Assembly (NCBI RefSeq): GCF_030852425.1
Contig: NZ_NSDM01000012.1
Span: 1 to 64,000 of the forward strand
Origin: Saccharothrix longispora
GTDB taxonomy: Bacteria > Actinomycetota > Actinomycetes > Mycobacteriales > Pseudonocardiaceae
Length of the DNA: 64,000 nucleotides
Reading direction: 5' to 3'
The translations under genes and the position numbers were made by a program. Below the pieces are notes generated by a model. The model was given only the letters and a program-made list of their open reading frames with translations, searched no databases and had not been told where the DNA came from. This document shows positions 36,365 to 46,098 of the stretch, one piece after another (the first letter of the stretch is position 1; the number at the start of each line of letters is the position of its first letter).

Positions 36365-36734
36365 GGGGGTGAACGGTTTCGACTTTGTGCGTCGATTCAA
36401 GGGAAGCGTGCCGGTGCAGGCGAGAGACCACCGCAAGCGTCATCGCAAACCAATAAGCGCCGAGTCTAACGACCAGCGCGCGTTCGCCCTCGCCGCCTGA
36501 GGCTAGGAGCGACGCTGTCGGCCCGGAGGAGCCTCCGCTCCGGTCGCCGGCATCAGCCAGGAGGCTCACCACCGCCCTCGGCCACGGGGAGCGGTTGGGA
36601 CACCCACAGTGGCTGGGCCCGTCACGGTCGCTTGTCCGCGTGATGACCGGGGTCGAGTAGAGACGTAGCGGACTGCGCACGGAGAAGCCTTGATGAGCCG
36701 GCAGAGGACCCGGGTTCGATTCCCGGCACCTCCA
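36365..36734 (+). ncRNA. ssrA: Transfer-messenger RNA
   Basis: It begins GGGGGTGAACGGTTTCGAC and ends GGTTCGATTCCCGGCACCTCCA. The 5' GGGGGTG pairs with CACCTCC at the 3' end to close the alanyl-tRNA-like acceptor, and CCA is not encoded. By alignment with the mycobacterial gene, the resume codon is GCC at 36459 and the encoded tag is AESNDQRAFALAA, ending in the ClpXP-type ALAA, with TGA at 36498. tmRNA rescues stalled ribosomes with SmpB (33793). Confidence 0.95.
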
Positions 36735-36739
36735 CTCGT

Positions 36740-36778
36740 GGAACGGCGGGTGCTCGCACGACGAGCACCCGCCGTTCC
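36740..36778. terminator. Terminator between tmRNA and cholesterol oxidase genes
   Basis: A 17-base perfect stem (GGAACGGCGGGTGCTCG and its complement) with a five-base loop lies between convergent genes; either could use it. Confidence 0.8.
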
Positions 36779-36783
36779 GCTGT

Positions 36784-38620
<1,837 letters not shown>

Positions 38621-38675
38621 GACCGCCGGACATTCGGGATGCCGCAGGTCCGCGGGTGCCCCGCCCGCGCCGTGG

Positions 38676-41048
38676 CTAGCGGCGGGCGGGCGGGGCGGTC
38701 ATCGGGTCCTCGGGCCAGCGGTGCTTGGGGTAGCGGCCGCGCAGCTCCGCCCTGACCCGCGGGTAGCCGGTGCGCCAGAACGACGCGAGGTCGCCGGTCA
38801 CCGCCGTCGGGCGGCCCGCGGGGGAGAGCAGGTGCAGCACGACCGGCACGCGCCCGTCGGCCAGCCGCGGGGTGTCCGTCCAGCCGAACACCTCCTGCAC
38901 CTTCACCGGCAGCACCGGCTCCGGCTGCGAGTAGTCGACGCGGACCCGTGAGCCGGAGGGCACCTCGAGCCGGTCGGGGGCGAGTTCGTCGAAGCGCGCG
39001 GCGGCGGGCCAGGGCAGCAGCAGGCGCACGACGTGCTCGCCGCTGATCCGCTGGAGGTCGGCGCGTCGCCTGGCGTCGCCCAGGTCGACCACGCGCAGGA
39101 GCGCCTCGTCGTCCACGGACGGCCACGGCTCGCCCAGCACGCGGTGCAGGAACGCCATCCGCTCGCGCGTCCGCAGCCCGTCCGCGTCCCACCGCAGCAG
39201 GCCGACCCCCTCCGCGCGCAGACCCTGGCGGAGCGCGTCCGCGACGGCCGCGCGGTCGCGGAGCGGCTTGCTCGACAACGTGATCGCGCCCAGCCTGCGC
39301 AGCCGGTTCGCGACCACGTCGCCGTCCCAGCGCACGTCGTCCTCCTCGGCGAGGAGGGCGGGGGCGGCGGTGACGGCCAGTTCCTCGTCGGCCCGCGCGG
39401 CCAACCGGACGCGGCCGTGCGCGCGGCCCGGTTCCCGGTCGGCGACGGCGACCGCCAGCCACTCGGCGTCGGCCAACCCGCTGCCCGGCGGCAGCTCGAC
39501 GGCCGTGCCGCCGGCCATCAGGTACACCGGTGAACCCGGTGACCGCCTGCGCGCCAGCCGCTCGGGGTGGGCGAGGGCGACGACCAGCGCCGGGTCACCG
39601 CCGGAATCCCCTGCTCCGGAACCCCCTGCTCCGGAACCCCCGGTGTCGGGACCGCGGTCCGCGACCATCGCCGACAGGCGGCGCACCTCGCGCGGGTCGG
39701 CGTCGCGCGGGTCCAGCTCCACGCCCTTGCTCGCGCGGTCGTCGTCCAGCAGCGCCACCACCCGCGCGGCCGTGCGGGCGCCCACCGCCTCCGCCCCGTC
39801 CAGCAGGGCGCGCGCCAGGCGCGGGTGCAGGCCCAGCTCGGCCATCCGCCTGCCCCGGTCCGTCGCACCCCGGTCGTCCAGCGCGCCCAGCGCCCGCAGC
39901 ACCGCCCGGCCCGCGTCGAGCGCACCCGGCGGCGGCGCGTCCCACCAGGCCAGGCCCTCACCGTCCGGCACGCCCCAGCAGGCCAGCTCCAGCGCCAACC
40001 GGGTCAGGTCGGCGGTGCGGATCTCCGGCTCCGGGTAGCGCGGCAGCGTGCTGTGCTCGTGCGCGGGCCAGCAGCGGTAGACCCGGCCCGGCGCCTCGCG
40101 CCCCGCCCGACCCGCCCGCTGGTCGGCCACCGCCGCGCTGACCCGCACCGTGACCAGACCCGACATGCCGCGCCGGTGGTCCACCCTCGGCACGCGCGCC
40201 AACCCCGAGTCCACCACCGCCCGCACGCCCGGCACGGTCAGGCTCGACTCCGCGACCGCGGTGGCCAGCACCACCCGCCGGCGCGGTCCCGGCCTGAGCG
40301 CGTCGTCCTGCGCGGACGCGGCGAGCCGCCCGTGCAGCGGGAGCACGTCCACGTCACCGCCGCCGAGCAACCCCGCGCACCGCCGGATCTCGGCCACGCC
40401 CGGCAGGAACGCCAGCACGTCGCCGTCACCCTCGGCCAGCGCCCGCCGGACCGCGCGGGCCACCGCCGGCTCGACGCGCTCACCGCGGGCCGGCGGGGTG
40501 TGCGCGACGTCCACCGGGAACGTCCGCGCGTCCACCCGCAGCACGGGCGCGTCGCCCAGCAGTTCGGCCAGCCGGTCCGCGGCGACCGTCGCCGACGTGG
40601 CCAGCAGCCGCAGGTCCGGCCGCAGCCCCGCCCGCGCGTCGAGCAGCAGCGCCAGCAGCAGGTCCGCGTCCAGGTGCCGCTCGTGGCACTCGTCGAGCAG
40701 CACCACGTCCACGCCTGCCAGCTCCGGGTCGTGCTGCAACCGCCGCACGAGCAGACCCGACGTGACCACCTCGATCCGGGTGTCCCTCGACGTCCGCCGG
40801 TCGCCGCGCACCGCGTAGCCGACCGTCCGGCCCACCGGTTCGCCCAGCAGGGACGCCATCCGCGCCGCCGCCGCGCGGGCCGCCAGCCGGCGCGGTTCGG
40901 CCACCACGACCCGGCCCTCCAGGGCCGGCGGGACGAGCGTCGTCTTGCCGGTGCCGGGCGGCGCGACCAGCACCGCCGTGCCGTGCTCGGCCAGGGTGCC
41001 CGCGATCTCGCCGAGCAGCGGGCGGATCGGCAGGTTCGGGAGCTCCAC
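38676..41048 (-). CDS. hrpB: ATP-dependent RNA/DNA helicase HrpB
   Basis: 790 residues from GTG 41048 (ATG 41078 would add ten). Walker A is VAPPGTGKTTLVPPA and the DExH box VVLLDECHERHLDADLLLAL. Also seen: LLATSATVAADRLAELLGDA, DQRAGRAGREAPGRVYRCW, and the C-terminal HrpB-specific domain ending YPKHRWPEDPMTAPPARR. Between residues 485 and 505 a run of GGSGAGDSGG units marks a flexible insert. The cellular role of HrpB is unclear. It is divergent from the small peptide/GT pair. Confidence 0.93.
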   Translation of the reverse strand: MELPNLPIRPLLGEIAGTLAEHGTAVLVAPPGTGKTTLVPPALEGRVVVAEPRRLAARAAAARMASLLGEPVGRTVGYAVRGDRRTSRDTRIEVVTSGLLVRRLQHDPELAGVDVVLLDECHERHLDADLLLALLLDARAGLRPDLRLLATSATVAADRLAELLGDAPVLRVDARTFPVDVAHTPPARGERVEPAVARAVRRALAEGDGDVLAFLPGVAEIRRCAGLLGGGDVDVLPLHGRLAASAQDDALRPGPRRRVVLATAVAESSLTVPGVRAVVDSGLARVPRVDHRRGMSGLVTVRVSAAVADQRAGRAGREAPGRVYRCWPAHEHSTLPRYPEPEIRTADLTRLALELACWGVPDGEGLAWWDAPPPGALDAGRAVLRALGALDDRGATDRGRRMAELGLHPRLARALLDGAEAVGARTAARVVALLDDDRASKGVELDPRDADPREVRRLSAMVADRGPDTGGSGAGGSGAGDSGGDPALVVALAHPERLARRRSPGSPVYLMAGGTAVELPPGSGLADAEWLAVAVADREPGRAHGRVRLAARADEELAVTAAPALLAEEDDVRWDGDVVANRLRRLGAITLSSKPLRDRAAVADALRQGLRAEGVGLLRWDADGLRTRERMAFLHRVLGEPWPSVDDEALLRVVDLGDARRRADLQRISGEHVVRLLLPWPAAARFDELAPDRLEVPSGSRVRVDYSQPEPVLPVKVQEVFGWTDTPRLADGRVPVVLHLLSPAGRPTAVTGDLASFWRTGYPRVRAELRGRYPKHRWPEDPMTAPPARR

Positions 41049-41076
41049 GGTGGGGCAGTGTGCCAATCTGGGCCGC

Positions 41077-41199
41077 ATGGGGAAGTGGGGAGTCCTCGGC
41101 GCGGCGGTGGCGGTGGCCCGCGCGGCGGTGACGATGGCGGTGTGGCGGCGGGTCCGGCGGCTGCCGGAGCGGGGCGTGCGGGACGGGTCGGGTCGGTGA
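41077..41199 (+). CDS. Short membrane peptide, perhaps the displaced N-terminus of the GT2 protein
   Basis: 40 residues from ATG 41077. One helix (VLGAAVAVARAAVTMAVW) is followed by basic RRVRRLPERGVRD. GT2 proteins of this type normally start with just such a membrane helix joined to the catalytic domain. Here the helix is in the other frame and its TGA overlaps the GT2 GTG (GTGA, 41196-41199). It is either a true split or a one-base frameshift, possibly a sequencing error. Confidence 0.4.
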   Translation: MGKWGVLGAAVAVARAAVTMAVWRRVRRLPERGVRDGSGR

Positions 41200-42182
41200 C
41201 CGTCGTCGTGCCCGCCCGCGACGAGGAGCGCTCGATCGACCGGTGCCTCACCGCGCTGCGCGCGCAGGACTACGCCGACCTGCGCATCGTGGTCGTGGAC
41301 GACGCGTCCGCCGACCGGACCGCCGGGATCGTGCGGCGGCACGCCGAGCAGGACCCGCGCGTGACGCTGATCAGCAGCTCCGGACCGCCCCCGGGCTGGG
41401 CGGGCAAGGTGCACGCGCTGCACGTGGGCACCGCCGGCCTGGACACCGACTGGCTGCTCTGCTTCGACGCCGACACCGAGGCGGCGCCGGACCTGGTCGG
41501 CAGGCTCGTCGCCGCGGCCCGGCGCGACCGGGTGGACCTGGTGTCCACCTCCGGGCGCGCGGCGCGGCCCAACCCCGGCTGGTGGCTGCTGCTGCCGCCC
41601 GTCAACCAGCTGCTGTTCGAGTCCACGACCGTGGACGGGCGACGCGGCAAGGCGCTCGCCGTCGGCCACTGCGTCCTGGTGAGCCGCGAGGCGTACGAGC
41701 GGTCCGGCGGTTGGGCGGCCATCGCCGCGCCCCGGGCGGACGACGTCGACTTCGCCACACTGGTCCGCGACACCGGGGGCCGCACGCGGTACTCCGACGG
41801 CGCGGACTCGCTCGCCACGTCCGGGATGGACACGTTCGGCGACACGTGGGCGTCGATGCGCAAGTCGATGGTCGCCGGCACGGCCACGTTCGCCAAGGGC
41901 CCCCGCACGGCGTTCCTCATGCTCGTCGGCACCGGGACCGCGCACGTCCTGTTCGGGGCCGTGCCGCTGGTCGCGGCGCTGCGCGGGTCCAGGCCCGGCC
42001 TCGTCGCCTGGCTCGTCCAGTCCGCGGCGCTGCACGCGTTCCTGCGCCGGGCCCACCAGCCGCGCTCCGCCGCCCTGCTCGGGCCCCTCGCGCCGCTGGT
42101 GTTCGGGGCGCTGGCGCTGGAGGCGGCGTGGCACGCCCTCCGCGGCACGACGAGGTGGAAGGGTCGCGACGTGCGAGGCTGA
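41196..42182 (+). CDS. Family 2 glycosyltransferase, membrane-associated
   Basis: 328 residues from GTG 41196. GT2 signatures: TVVVPARDEERSIDRCLTAL, IVVVDDASADRTAGIVRRHA and LLCFDADTEAAPDLVGRLV (the DxD). Two to three membrane helices close the protein (AFLMLVGTGTAHVLFGAVPL). The sugar donor and acceptor are unknown. The N-terminal anchor that relatives carry may sit in the upstream overlapping frame. Confidence 0.85.
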   Translation: MTVVVPARDEERSIDRCLTALRAQDYADLRIVVVDDASADRTAGIVRRHAEQDPRVTLISSSGPPPGWAGKVHALHVGTAGLDTDWLLCFDADTEAAPDLVGRLVAAARRDRVDLVSTSGRAARPNPGWWLLLPPVNQLLFESTTVDGRRGKALAVGHCVLVSREAYERSGGWAAIAAPRADDVDFATLVRDTGGRTRYSDGADSLATSGMDTFGDTWASMRKSMVAGTATFAKGPRTAFLMLVGTGTAHVLFGAVPLVAALRGSRPGLVAWLVQSAALHAFLRRAHQPRSAALLGPLAPLVFGALALEAAWHALRGTTRWKGRDVRG

Positions 42183-42186
42183 CCGG

Positions 42187-42999
42187 GTGGTTGACCCGCT
42201 GCACGACCCAGACGACCCCGACCTGCTCGACCCCTACCGGGCCCGCGACCTCGCCGGGCTCGTCGAGAACGCCAGGCTCGCCTCCGGCGCGGTCCGCTAC
42301 GGCAAGGTCGGCCGCGTCGGCGTGGCCCGGGTCGTGGTGAACCGGGACGACCCGCTGCCCACCGGCAACCACGCGTGCGCCGTGTACGGGTCGTCCGCCG
42401 AGGTCGCGGGCACCCTGATGGAGCTGGAGCGGACCTTCGCCGACGTGGGGCGCGCCGAGGCCGTGGTCTACGCGTCGCCGACGACCGTGGCCGAGATCGA
42501 GGGCCTGGCCGACGACACCGGCTGGCACGCCGTCGAGGAGTCGCTGGTCGCCGTGCACCGCGGGCCCGCCGCGACGTCCGCCGGGGTCCGGCGGGCCGGG
42601 GACGTCGACCTGCCGGGCGTGGCCGAGCTGCTCGCCGACGACCTCGGCATGGACGGCACGAGGCTGCTGCGGCACCTCGGGCAGCGGTTGGACGACCCCC
42701 GGTGCGCGATCCTCGTGGTGGACGACGGCGACCGGCTCGCCGGGTTCGCGTCCGGGTTCGGCGACCGCGGCGTCGGCCTGGTCGAGCACGTCGTCGTGCG
42801 CCCGGCCCGCCGCCGGCGCGGGGTCGGCGGCGCGCTGGTCGGCGGCCTGGTGTCCGCGCTGGACGACGCCGGGGCGCTGCTGGTCGCCGCGCAGGTCGCC
42901 GAGGGCGGAGCGGGGGAGCGGTTCGCCGAGGCGTGCGGGTTCGAGGTCCGTTACCCCGTGACCGCCTACGCGCGCAGGGTGGACGAACTGCTGGATTGA
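42187..42999 (+). CDS. GNAT family N-acetyltransferase
   Basis: 270 residues. The start GTG is five bases after the GT2 stop. The C-terminal GNAT domain has VEHVVVRPARRRRGVGGALV, the acetyl-CoA loop, and ERFAEACGFEVRYPVTAYAR. The N-terminal half is a second, degenerate GNAT-like fold. The substrate is unknown. It is likely co-transcribed with the glycosyltransferase. Confidence 0.85.
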   Translation: MVDPLHDPDDPDLLDPYRARDLAGLVENARLASGAVRYGKVGRVGVARVVVNRDDPLPTGNHACAVYGSSAEVAGTLMELERTFADVGRAEAVVYASPTTVAEIEGLADDTGWHAVEESLVAVHRGPAATSAGVRRAGDVDLPGVAELLADDLGMDGTRLLRHLGQRLDDPRCAILVVDDGDRLAGFASGFGDRGVGLVEHVVVRPARRRRGVGGALVGGLVSALDDAGALLVAAQVAEGGAGERFAEACGFEVRYPVTAYARRVDELLD

Positions 43000-43025
43000 G
43001 TATTTGCCCGCCCCAAGGCATATCC

Positions 43026-43038
43026 TTAGCAGGGCTAA
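43026..43038 (+). promoter_or_regulatory. Inverted repeat operator upstream of MFS gene
   Basis: TTAGC-AGG-GCTAA is a 5-3-5 palindrome. It lies 22 bases before the preferred MFS start. The GGCTAAC half resembles iron-box halves (IdeR/DmdR), but the second half is offset by one base. Confidence 0.35.
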
Positions 43039-43060
43039 CAGAACTGTGAGAGGGGCGCAC

Positions 43061-44368
43061 GTGCTGGGGAACGACGTGAAGGTGAAACCCCGGCTGCCCG
43101 GCGAGGTGTGGGTCCTCGTCGTGGCGAGCTTCATCATCGCCATCGGCTTCGGCATCGTCGCACCGGTGCTGCCCGCCTACGCCAAGAGCTTCGACGTCGG
43201 CACGTTCGCCGTGTCCGCCGTCGTCAGCTCGTTCGCGCTGGTCAGGCTGCTGTTCGCACCCATGAGCGGCCGACTGGTCAACCGGTTCGGCGAAACCTGG
43301 GTCTACATCGTCGGCATCCTCATCGTCGCCGTCGGCACCGGCGCGTGCGGCTTCGCCACCGCCTACTGGCAGCTCATCGTGTTCCGCTGCTTCGCGGGCA
43401 TCGGCTCCACCATGTTCACCGTCTCCGCCGTCGGCCTGCTCATCCGCATCACGCCCGCGACCCTGCGCGGCCGCGCGTCCGGCCTGTGGGCCACCGGCTT
43501 CCTGCTCGGCAACATCGCCGGCCCCATCGTCGGCGCGGCCCTCGTCGAGATCTCCATCCAGGTGCCGTTCGTCGCCTACGCCGTCGCCCTCGTCATCGCC
43601 GCGCTCGTCGTCTGGTGGTTCCTGCGGCGGTCCACGCTCACCGCGCTCGACACCTCCACCGCACAGCCGTCCATGACCGTGCGCGACGCCGTGCGCTCAT
43701 CCGCCTACCGCGCCGCCCTCGCCTCCGGGTTCGCCAACGGCTGGGCCGTCTTCGGCGTGCGGATCTCGCTCGTGCCGCTGTTCGTCGTCGAGGCGCTGCG
43801 CAGCACCCCCGCCATGGCCGGCATCTCGCTGTCCGTGTTCGCCGTCGGCAACGCCGCCGTCCTCATGATCTCCGGGAAGCTGTCCGACAGCATCGGCCGC
43901 AAGCCCATGGCCATCGCCGGCCTCGCCGTGTCGTGCTTCGGCACCGTGTGGCTCGGGTTCACCACCGACGTGCCGCTGTTCATGGTCGCCTCACTCGTCG
44001 CCGGCGTCGGCGCCGGCCTCCTCAACCCGCCGCAGAACGCCGTCGTCGCCGACGTCATCGGCGCCAAGGCCAAGGGCGGACCCGTGCTCGCCGCGTTCCA
44101 GATGGTCGCCGACTGCGGCGCCATCGTCGGACCGCTGCTCGCCGGCGTCCTCGTCGACCACGTCTCCTACCAGGCCGCGTTCACGCTGACGGGTGCCATG
44201 GCCGGCCTCGCCCTGCTGTTCTGGCTCTTCGCCCCCGAGACACTGCCCCGCGTCGAGGAATCGCACGTCGCGTCGGACGTGGCCGGCGAGTGCGGCACGC
44301 TCGACGAGGGCCCCGAGGTGCCCGTCGGCGAACGCATCGCGGGCCGCCCGCGTCAGCCGGACGCGTGA
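43061..44368 (+). CDS. MFS transporter (12-span drug:H+ type)
   Basis: 435 residues from GTG 43061 after GAGAGGGG. The open frame to 43004 is an upstream extension across a candidate operator. Twelve helices are seen, with motif A MSGRLVNRFGETWVYIVGIL and motif C-like LLGNIAGPIVGAALVEIS. A cytoplasmic loop follows helix 6 (STLTALDTSTAQPSMTVRDA), and a long acidic C-terminal tail is present. The substrate is unknown; multidrug or metabolite export is usual in this branch. Confidence 0.88.
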   Translation: MLGNDVKVKPRLPGEVWVLVVASFIIAIGFGIVAPVLPAYAKSFDVGTFAVSAVVSSFALVRLLFAPMSGRLVNRFGETWVYIVGILIVAVGTGACGFATAYWQLIVFRCFAGIGSTMFTVSAVGLLIRITPATLRGRASGLWATGFLLGNIAGPIVGAALVEISIQVPFVAYAVALVIAALVVWWFLRRSTLTALDTSTAQPSMTVRDAVRSSAYRAALASGFANGWAVFGVRISLVPLFVVEALRSTPAMAGISLSVFAVGNAAVLMISGKLSDSIGRKPMAIAGLAVSCFGTVWLGFTTDVPLFMVASLVAGVGAGLLNPPQNAVVADVIGAKAKGGPVLAAFQMVADCGAIVGPLLAGVLVDHVSYQAAFTLTGAMAGLALLFWLFAPETLPRVEESHVASDVAGECGTLDEGPEVPVGERIAGRPRQPDA

Positions 44369-44438
44369 TCGCACTCAGGTTCCGCTCAGCATCCCTCGGT
44401 AGCCTGCGTGCGCAGGTGGACCGGGAAGGACTTGCGAC

Positions 44439-45203
44439 GTGGGTGGCGCTGAGCGCAACGCTCGGAAGAAGAAGCAGGAGCAGCGGGCGGCCAAGGCGGT
44501 CGTCGCGGCACGGGGTGCCTCCGGCGACCGGAACAAGGTCGTCATCGGCGTGGCCGTCGTCGTCGTGCTCGCGCTGGTCGTGATCGGCGGCGTGATCTGG
44601 ACCGCGCAGAGCAAGGACTCCGCGGACGGCGCGCTCACGCCGCCGACCGACGTGACGGGCGTGTCCGCGCCCATCGAGCGCCAAGGCGGCGTCGTCGTGG
44701 TCGGCGAAGAGTCGGCGAAAGCCACGATCGACCTGTACGAGGACTTCCTCTGCCCGGCGTGCGGCCAGTTCAAGAAGATCTACGGCCCCCGGATCAAGCA
44801 GGAGATCGAAGCGGGCACGCTGCGCGTGCGCTACCACGCCCTGCCGTTCCTGATCCGCTACTCCGACCCCGAGGGCTACTCCCGCGACTCCGCCAACGCG
44901 GCGCTGTGCGCGGCCGACGAGGGCAAGTTCTGGGAGTACCACGAGTCGCTGTTCGCCGCGCAGCCCGAGGAGGGCGGCCCCGGTTACACCAAGGAGGAGT
45001 TGGTGAAGCTGGGCACCGACCTCGGCATCACCGGTGACGCGTTCAAGCAGTGCGTCGACAGCGACGCCCACATGGCCGAGGCCCAGGCCGAGCTGGACGC
45101 GGCGAAGGGCACCGGGAACTTCAAGGGCACGCCCACCGTGATGAAGGACGGCCAGGTCGTCGACTTCGGTGACGAGAACTGGTTGAGCAACCTCGTCGGG
45201 TAG
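44439..45203 (+). CDS. Membrane-anchored DsbA-like thioredoxin-fold protein
   Basis: 254 residues. A highly basic tip (ERNARKKKQEQR) and one membrane helix (VVIGVAVVVVLALVVIGGVI) precede a DsbA domain. The active site is LYEDFLCPACGQFKKIYGP (CPAC), and cis-Pro is in NFKGTPTVMKDG. A helical insert DSANAALCAADEGKFWEYHE follows. It should form or shuffle disulfides in exported proteins. A membrane partner (VKOR) is not in the window. Confidence 0.92.
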   Translation: MGGAERNARKKKQEQRAAKAVVAARGASGDRNKVVIGVAVVVVLALVVIGGVIWTAQSKDSADGALTPPTDVTGVSAPIERQGGVVVVGEESAKATIDLYEDFLCPACGQFKKIYGPRIKQEIEAGTLRVRYHALPFLIRYSDPEGYSRDSANAALCAADEGKFWEYHESLFAAQPEEGGPGYTKEELVKLGTDLGITGDAFKQCVDSDAHMAEAQAELDAAKGTGNFKGTPTVMKDGQVVDFGDENWLSNLVG

Positions 45204-45351
45204 GCGGGTAGGTCCGGGGCGGTCACACCTGCGTCTAGCTGCCGGAACGTCCTTGGGGGACCCCCGATTTCACTCGGGAGCACCTCGTGATGTACGGTAT
45301 TGCCACACGAGAACGGCGGGCCGCGAAGCCCGGCGGGAACGTGTGAGGCAA

Positions 45352-45424
45352 GGGGCTGTGGCGCAGCTGGTAGCGCATCACACTGGCAGTGTGAGGGTCA
45401 GGGGTTCGAGTCCCCTCAGCTCCA
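45352..45424 (+). tRNA. tRNA-Ala (GGC)
   Basis: 73 bases. The acceptor GGGGCTG pairs with CAGCTCC, discriminator A, and the anticodon is GGC at 45385-45387. CCA is not encoded. The tRNA marks the left edge of a region of accessory genes; its 3' part is a usual attachment target for integrases. Confidence 0.95.
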
Positions 45425-45444
45425 CAATCGAATACAGCATACGA

Positions 45445-45492
45445 ATCGCCCGCTGACCTGCGGTAATGCAGGTGGCGGGCGATCTTGCTTTT
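45445..45492 (+). terminator. Terminator after tRNA-Ala
   Basis: A two-part stem (ATCGCCCGC with GCGGGCGAT, inside it ACCTGC with GCAGGT) is followed by a T-rich CTTGCTTTT. Confidence 0.7.
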
Positions 45493-45520
45493 CCGTCCAC
45501 TGTGGACTGTGGTGGCCGAG

Positions 45521-45581
45521 CTGGAGCAAATCTGGAGCAGGCGGTCGCTCCGCACGAAATGTTGTCAGCGTTGTGCTCCAG
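45521..45581. repeat. CTGGAGCA repeats beside tRNA-Ala
   Basis: The 8-mer CTGGAGCA occurs at 45521 and 45532 (11 bases apart, direct) and inverted at 45574. Clusters of short direct and inverted repeats next to a tRNA 3' end resemble integrase arm sites, so this may be part of an attachment site. The core duplication of the tRNA was not found elsewhere in the window. Confidence 0.4.
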
Positions 45582-45714
45582 GTCTCATGACCCGGTCGGG
45601 TGGTTCTGCCCAGCGACTTTTCGACGGCCGTAGCGGCTACCGATGTCCGGCTCGGGTGAATCCACCCCGGAACGGTCATAGACGGCCGTCAGTGGGCGCA
45701 TGGGCCCGCGTTGT

Positions 45715-45956
45715 CACTACGCCGCGGGCAACGTCGCTGTCCAGGTCGGCCTGTGCAACCCCGCGTTCAAGCACAGCAGCCCTGCCCTGGTCGAAGGCGA
45801 CTCCCTGGCCTACCTCACCCTGCGCGGCCCTCGGAGCCCGAGGCCGCCGGACGCCGCTTCCAACTCGGTGCCACCGGCCGCGGCCCACTCGGCGCGGACC
45901 TAATCGCCTGGCAGGTCGTCGACAAGCGGTTCGTCCGCTTGGTGATCTCCACCTGA
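45715..45956 (+). pseudogene. Remnant of a methyltransferase C-terminus (tentative)
   Basis: One frame reads GNVAVQVGLCNPAFKHSSPA LVEGDSLAYLTLRGP; just after, the next frame reads AAGRRFQLGATGRGPLGADL and LIAWQVVDKRFVRLVIS. Together these resemble the C-terminal part of PIMT-like or FxLD-type methyltransferases (the DSLAYLT then GATGRGP order). Two frames, no start and no SAM domain argue for a broken fragment. Confidence 0.35.
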
Positions 45957-46098
45957 TTCTGTTCGACTTCGCCCCTCGGGAGCCGTCGGCGAATGAACGC
46001 GGTCGCCGTGTCATCGCCAAAGTTGGCTGACCACGTTCTTCAACACCAGAGCTACACTACGCACACCAGTGTGCCGCTCGTGCAATCCGGGAGTTCGC

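Noticed and set aside
45485-46030. 181-codon frame after tRNA-Ala
   Set aside because: It crosses two other frames with better homology signals and has no domain of its own.
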